64,000 bases of DNA from Alisma plantago-aquatica. Its lineage: Eukaryota; Streptophyta; Magnoliopsida; Alismatales; Alismataceae. The stretch spans positions 542,018,379-542,082,378 of the forward strand of contig OY856413.1 of assembly GCA_963693085.1 (NCBI GenBank), written 5' to 3'. This document shows, piece after piece, positions 61,800 through 64,000 of the stretch. The position numbers and the translations under genes are program-made. How positions within the stretch are numbered: position 1 is the stretch's first letter; every line of letters starts with the position of its first letter. Below the pieces are notes generated by a model. The model did not search any database, had not been told where the DNA came from, and saw only the letters and a list, made by a program, of their open reading frames with translations.

Positions 61800-62150
61800 A
61801 ACGGAGGCATAGCAGATGGAGGAGCAGCAGTCACAGAGCAGATGGAGGAGCAACATTAGGTAGAGCAGATGGAGGAGTAGCAGTCGGGCTCAGGCAGATG
61901 CAACAAGGAAGATGGGAAGCGGGGGTGGCAACTCTGGTGAGGAAGAGGGGAAGCGGCGACGCTCTGGCTGGAGGAGAACAGAACCACAGAGGACCGGCGG
62001 CAGAGAACCAGTAGTGTAGAGGTGAGGTAGAGGAGGACCAGTGAGGAAGAGGAGGACCGGTGGTGGCGAACCACGAAGGACCGGTGAGGAAGACGAGGAC
62101 CGGCGGTGGAGAACCAACAGCAGCGGCGGAGAAGAGAATCGCTAGACCTA
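61800..62150. other. Purine-rich, GC-rich block
   Basis: The plus strand is dominated by GGAGGA, GCAGCAG and CGGCGG words, in sharp contrast to its surroundings. Minus-strand frames give Ser/Pro/Leu-rich low-complexity peptides with no recognisable domain. It may be the GC-rich interior typical of CACTA elements or a captured 5' gene end; I cannot tell which. Confidence 0.5.
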
Positions 62151-62159
62151 AATGAAATC

Positions 62160-62779
62160 GTGATGAAACAGAGAATGTTTCACGGGTGCTATTAAGTTAA
62201 CCATCATCGTCGGTTGTTTCAGAAACCGACACCTAATTTCCAACAGTGTCGGTCACCAAAAAAAACTGACACCTATGTTCAATCATATTCGTCAGTTTCA
62301 ACTAGAAAAACTGACGTCTATCTACATATGCCGACAAAAAAAAATTATGACAATATTCGTCAGTTGTCATAAAAAACCAACGCCAATTGGGAAATTTTGG
62401 GGGTAAAAATTATCATGGGGACTGCGTGCAAACACACATCAGTGTCACTTATTGTAAGCAAACTGACGACAAAAATGGGGCCGATTTTTGTCTCACGAAA
62501 AACCTTTAGTCGTCAGTTATTTGGTAAACAACTGACGCCGTATGTGAAATTTTGGAAGTAATTTTTGTGCACTAGAAAAATTGGATTTGGCGGTTGATTT
62601 TAGGCGTCGGTTTCTTATTGAGCAACTGACGCGAAATAAAAAGTGATACCCATGTCTGGCCGGTCTTCACATATAGATGTCAGTTTGCGCTTTCAGCCGA
62701 CGTTGTAGGGTTTCGACGTTGGTTTTTTTGATACAACTGACGCCTCTAAATGTGACGTTATAAGCTATTTTTGTAGTAC
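62160..62779. mobile_element. CACTA-like terminal region with inverted subterminal repeats
   Basis: About ten alternating copies of CGTCAGTT/GTCGGTT and their complements AACTGACG/AACCGACG form successive small hairpins. The block ends GCTATTTTTGTAGTA at 62779, a one-base variant of the CACTA end (reverse complement of CACTACAAAAA). The opposite terminus is not visible in the window. Confidence 0.7.
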
Positions 62780-62789
62780 TGATTACTTG

Positions 62790-64000
62790 TTCTTGTGAGT
62801 ATTTGAATTGGAAATTTTCTAAGAAGTCATATTGATGTTGAAATTATTTTTTTTATATTTTCACTAAGCAGCCAACATGATTATATTGAGAAATATATGG
62901 TTATAGAATTATGAAAAATACGTATCACATATCATACATAAAATTTCATAGATACACATTTTTATTCTAGTTAATGGTATGATTATTTTATTACTTTATT
63001 GCTTTAGATGTGGAGTAAGCTCTTAACAAGAAGAGAAAAACACATTAAAAAAAGAGTGAATGTCAGTTTATTAATTTTTATTCAATACATGGATTCAATT
63101 AAGTAAAAGTGCTCCTCACCAGCCCAGGTCTAACCGTAGTTATTTTTAGACACCCAACCCCTCGAAATAGGTAGAGCGATTCAAAAAAAAATTATTCCTT
63201 TTTGAACACAAAGATGTCGACTAACCAAGTTAGACAATAGTGAACTTGATATTTTTTTTCTTTTGTTCTTTCTCTGGTTAGAAGCACCCATCAAAGTCAA
63301 ACTTTTACCTAGTTTGTAAAGGGAGATTAAGAAAGGCACTCACACCTATGGTTGCTTCTTATTGGTGACAACTTGGTGGTTTAGAAGTAGTGCCTCTCTC
63401 TCTGTCTCTCTCTCTCTCTCACACACACTATAACAAGATGATTTTCATATCACAAATGCATAGGATAATTTTTTTTCAACTTGAGAGTGTTACAAATATG
63501 ATGCTCATCACAATAGAAATAGAAAGAAACCAAACAAACTAGTGTATAAAATATATTCTCATAAAGTCTTAGGAAAAAACCTAGTTACATCAAACTCTAT
63601 AAGAAAGTTTGAATACATGATTCAAGAGCTTGCACATTTTTTAAGTATCTTGAATCATGTAGATGTCACCACATCAAGCAAACCTCTTAAAATTATTGAT
63701 TTGTGATTTCTCTTCACTGATCTTTTGAGAGATTAGTACATGCATACATCTCATCCTAGCCATGCACAAATAGAAAACTACTATTAGAGTAAGTGGAACT
63801 AAATTTCTAATAAGATAAACATGAATATACTATAACTTAAAGTCGAACTAAAATATAAAAGTTGCAAGCTCATGATGAATTGATATGTATTTTATTTATT
63901 TCTTTTATTTTGTTGCAGCCACCGTTATACGATAAGTCCTCTTATGTGAAACTGAAGTGTCCTCTATGATGCAATGCACCCTCTATTAACATAAAAGTAT
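62790..64000. other. AT-rich stretch without recognisable genes
   Basis: I see no frame longer than chance and no repeat shared with the rest of the window, apart from the microsatellite at 63393-63428. Confidence 0.5.
63393..63428. repeat. (CT)n(AC)n compound microsatellite
   Basis: CT dinucleotides with one GT interruption run from 63393 to 63420 and are followed by four AC units. Confidence 0.95.

Noticed and set aside
61856..62117. Ser/Pro-rich minus-strand frames
   Set aside because: They are low-complexity translations of a GGAGGA/CGG-rich block with no start context or domain.

Overview
The window looks like nuclear DNA of a flowering plant, AT-rich and made almost entirely of transposable-element debris. 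I find no host protein-coding gene, rRNA, tRNA or CRISPR array. The plant origin is inferred from the element families: Ty3/gypsy elements with a tRNA-Met-type primer site, Tnt1-like Ty1/copia elements, an L1-type LINE with a DUF4283/zinc-knuckle ORF1 and a terminal RNase H, a plant RTE LINE, and CACTA pieces. The species cannot be named from the sequence. Element names below (GypL, GypM, copia F, copia G, LTR-A, R1-R3) are my own working labels.

Layout. 1-6278 is an old gypsy element with a giant LTR (GypL-B, + strand): end of its 5' LTR, then decayed protease, RT, RNase H and integrase. 6272-14994 is a copia-type LTR (LTR-A, - strand) split by a second giant-LTR gypsy element (GypL-A, 6529-14502), which has a 4.5 kb 5' LTR, gag, protease and RT, and a large internal deletion. 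14995-21885 is a gypsy pol of another family (GypM-C, - strand) in which a 4.9 kb GypL LTR (16703-21571) replaces the RT core.

22526-36920 is one Ty1/copia element (copia F, - strand), opened by three insertions: a 6 kb L1 LINE (24649-30603), a 0.7 kb TG...CA element (R2, 30768-31468) and a 3.3 kb solo LTR with a perfect 5 bp target duplication (33424-36697). Its gag is cut at 36921 by the 5' LTR of gypsy GypM-D (+ strand, 36921-48645). That element is itself host to a 3.3 kb RTE LINE inside its LTR (18 bp target duplication) and a 1.46 kb TG...CA element (R3) inside its pol.

48701-49390 is a tandem duplication of a double-hairpin unit. 49501-49938 is a CACTA transposase-associated domain, and 50085-52060 is a decayed copia integrase/RT (copia G). 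53784-55755 is a full-length-looking LTR-A with TATA box and primer site. 57349-61352 is the 3' end of a second GypM element (- strand), whose LTR length nearly equals that of GypM-D after removing the RTE. 61362-61661 is a 105 bp tandem repeat, and about 61800-62779 looks like a CACTA end with many inverted subterminal repeats. The remaining 1.2 kb is featureless apart from a microsatellite.

Nothing here acts together as a pathway. The interest is the insertion history, which can be ordered from interrupted reading frames and target duplications, and several repeat architectures that standard feature classes do not explain.
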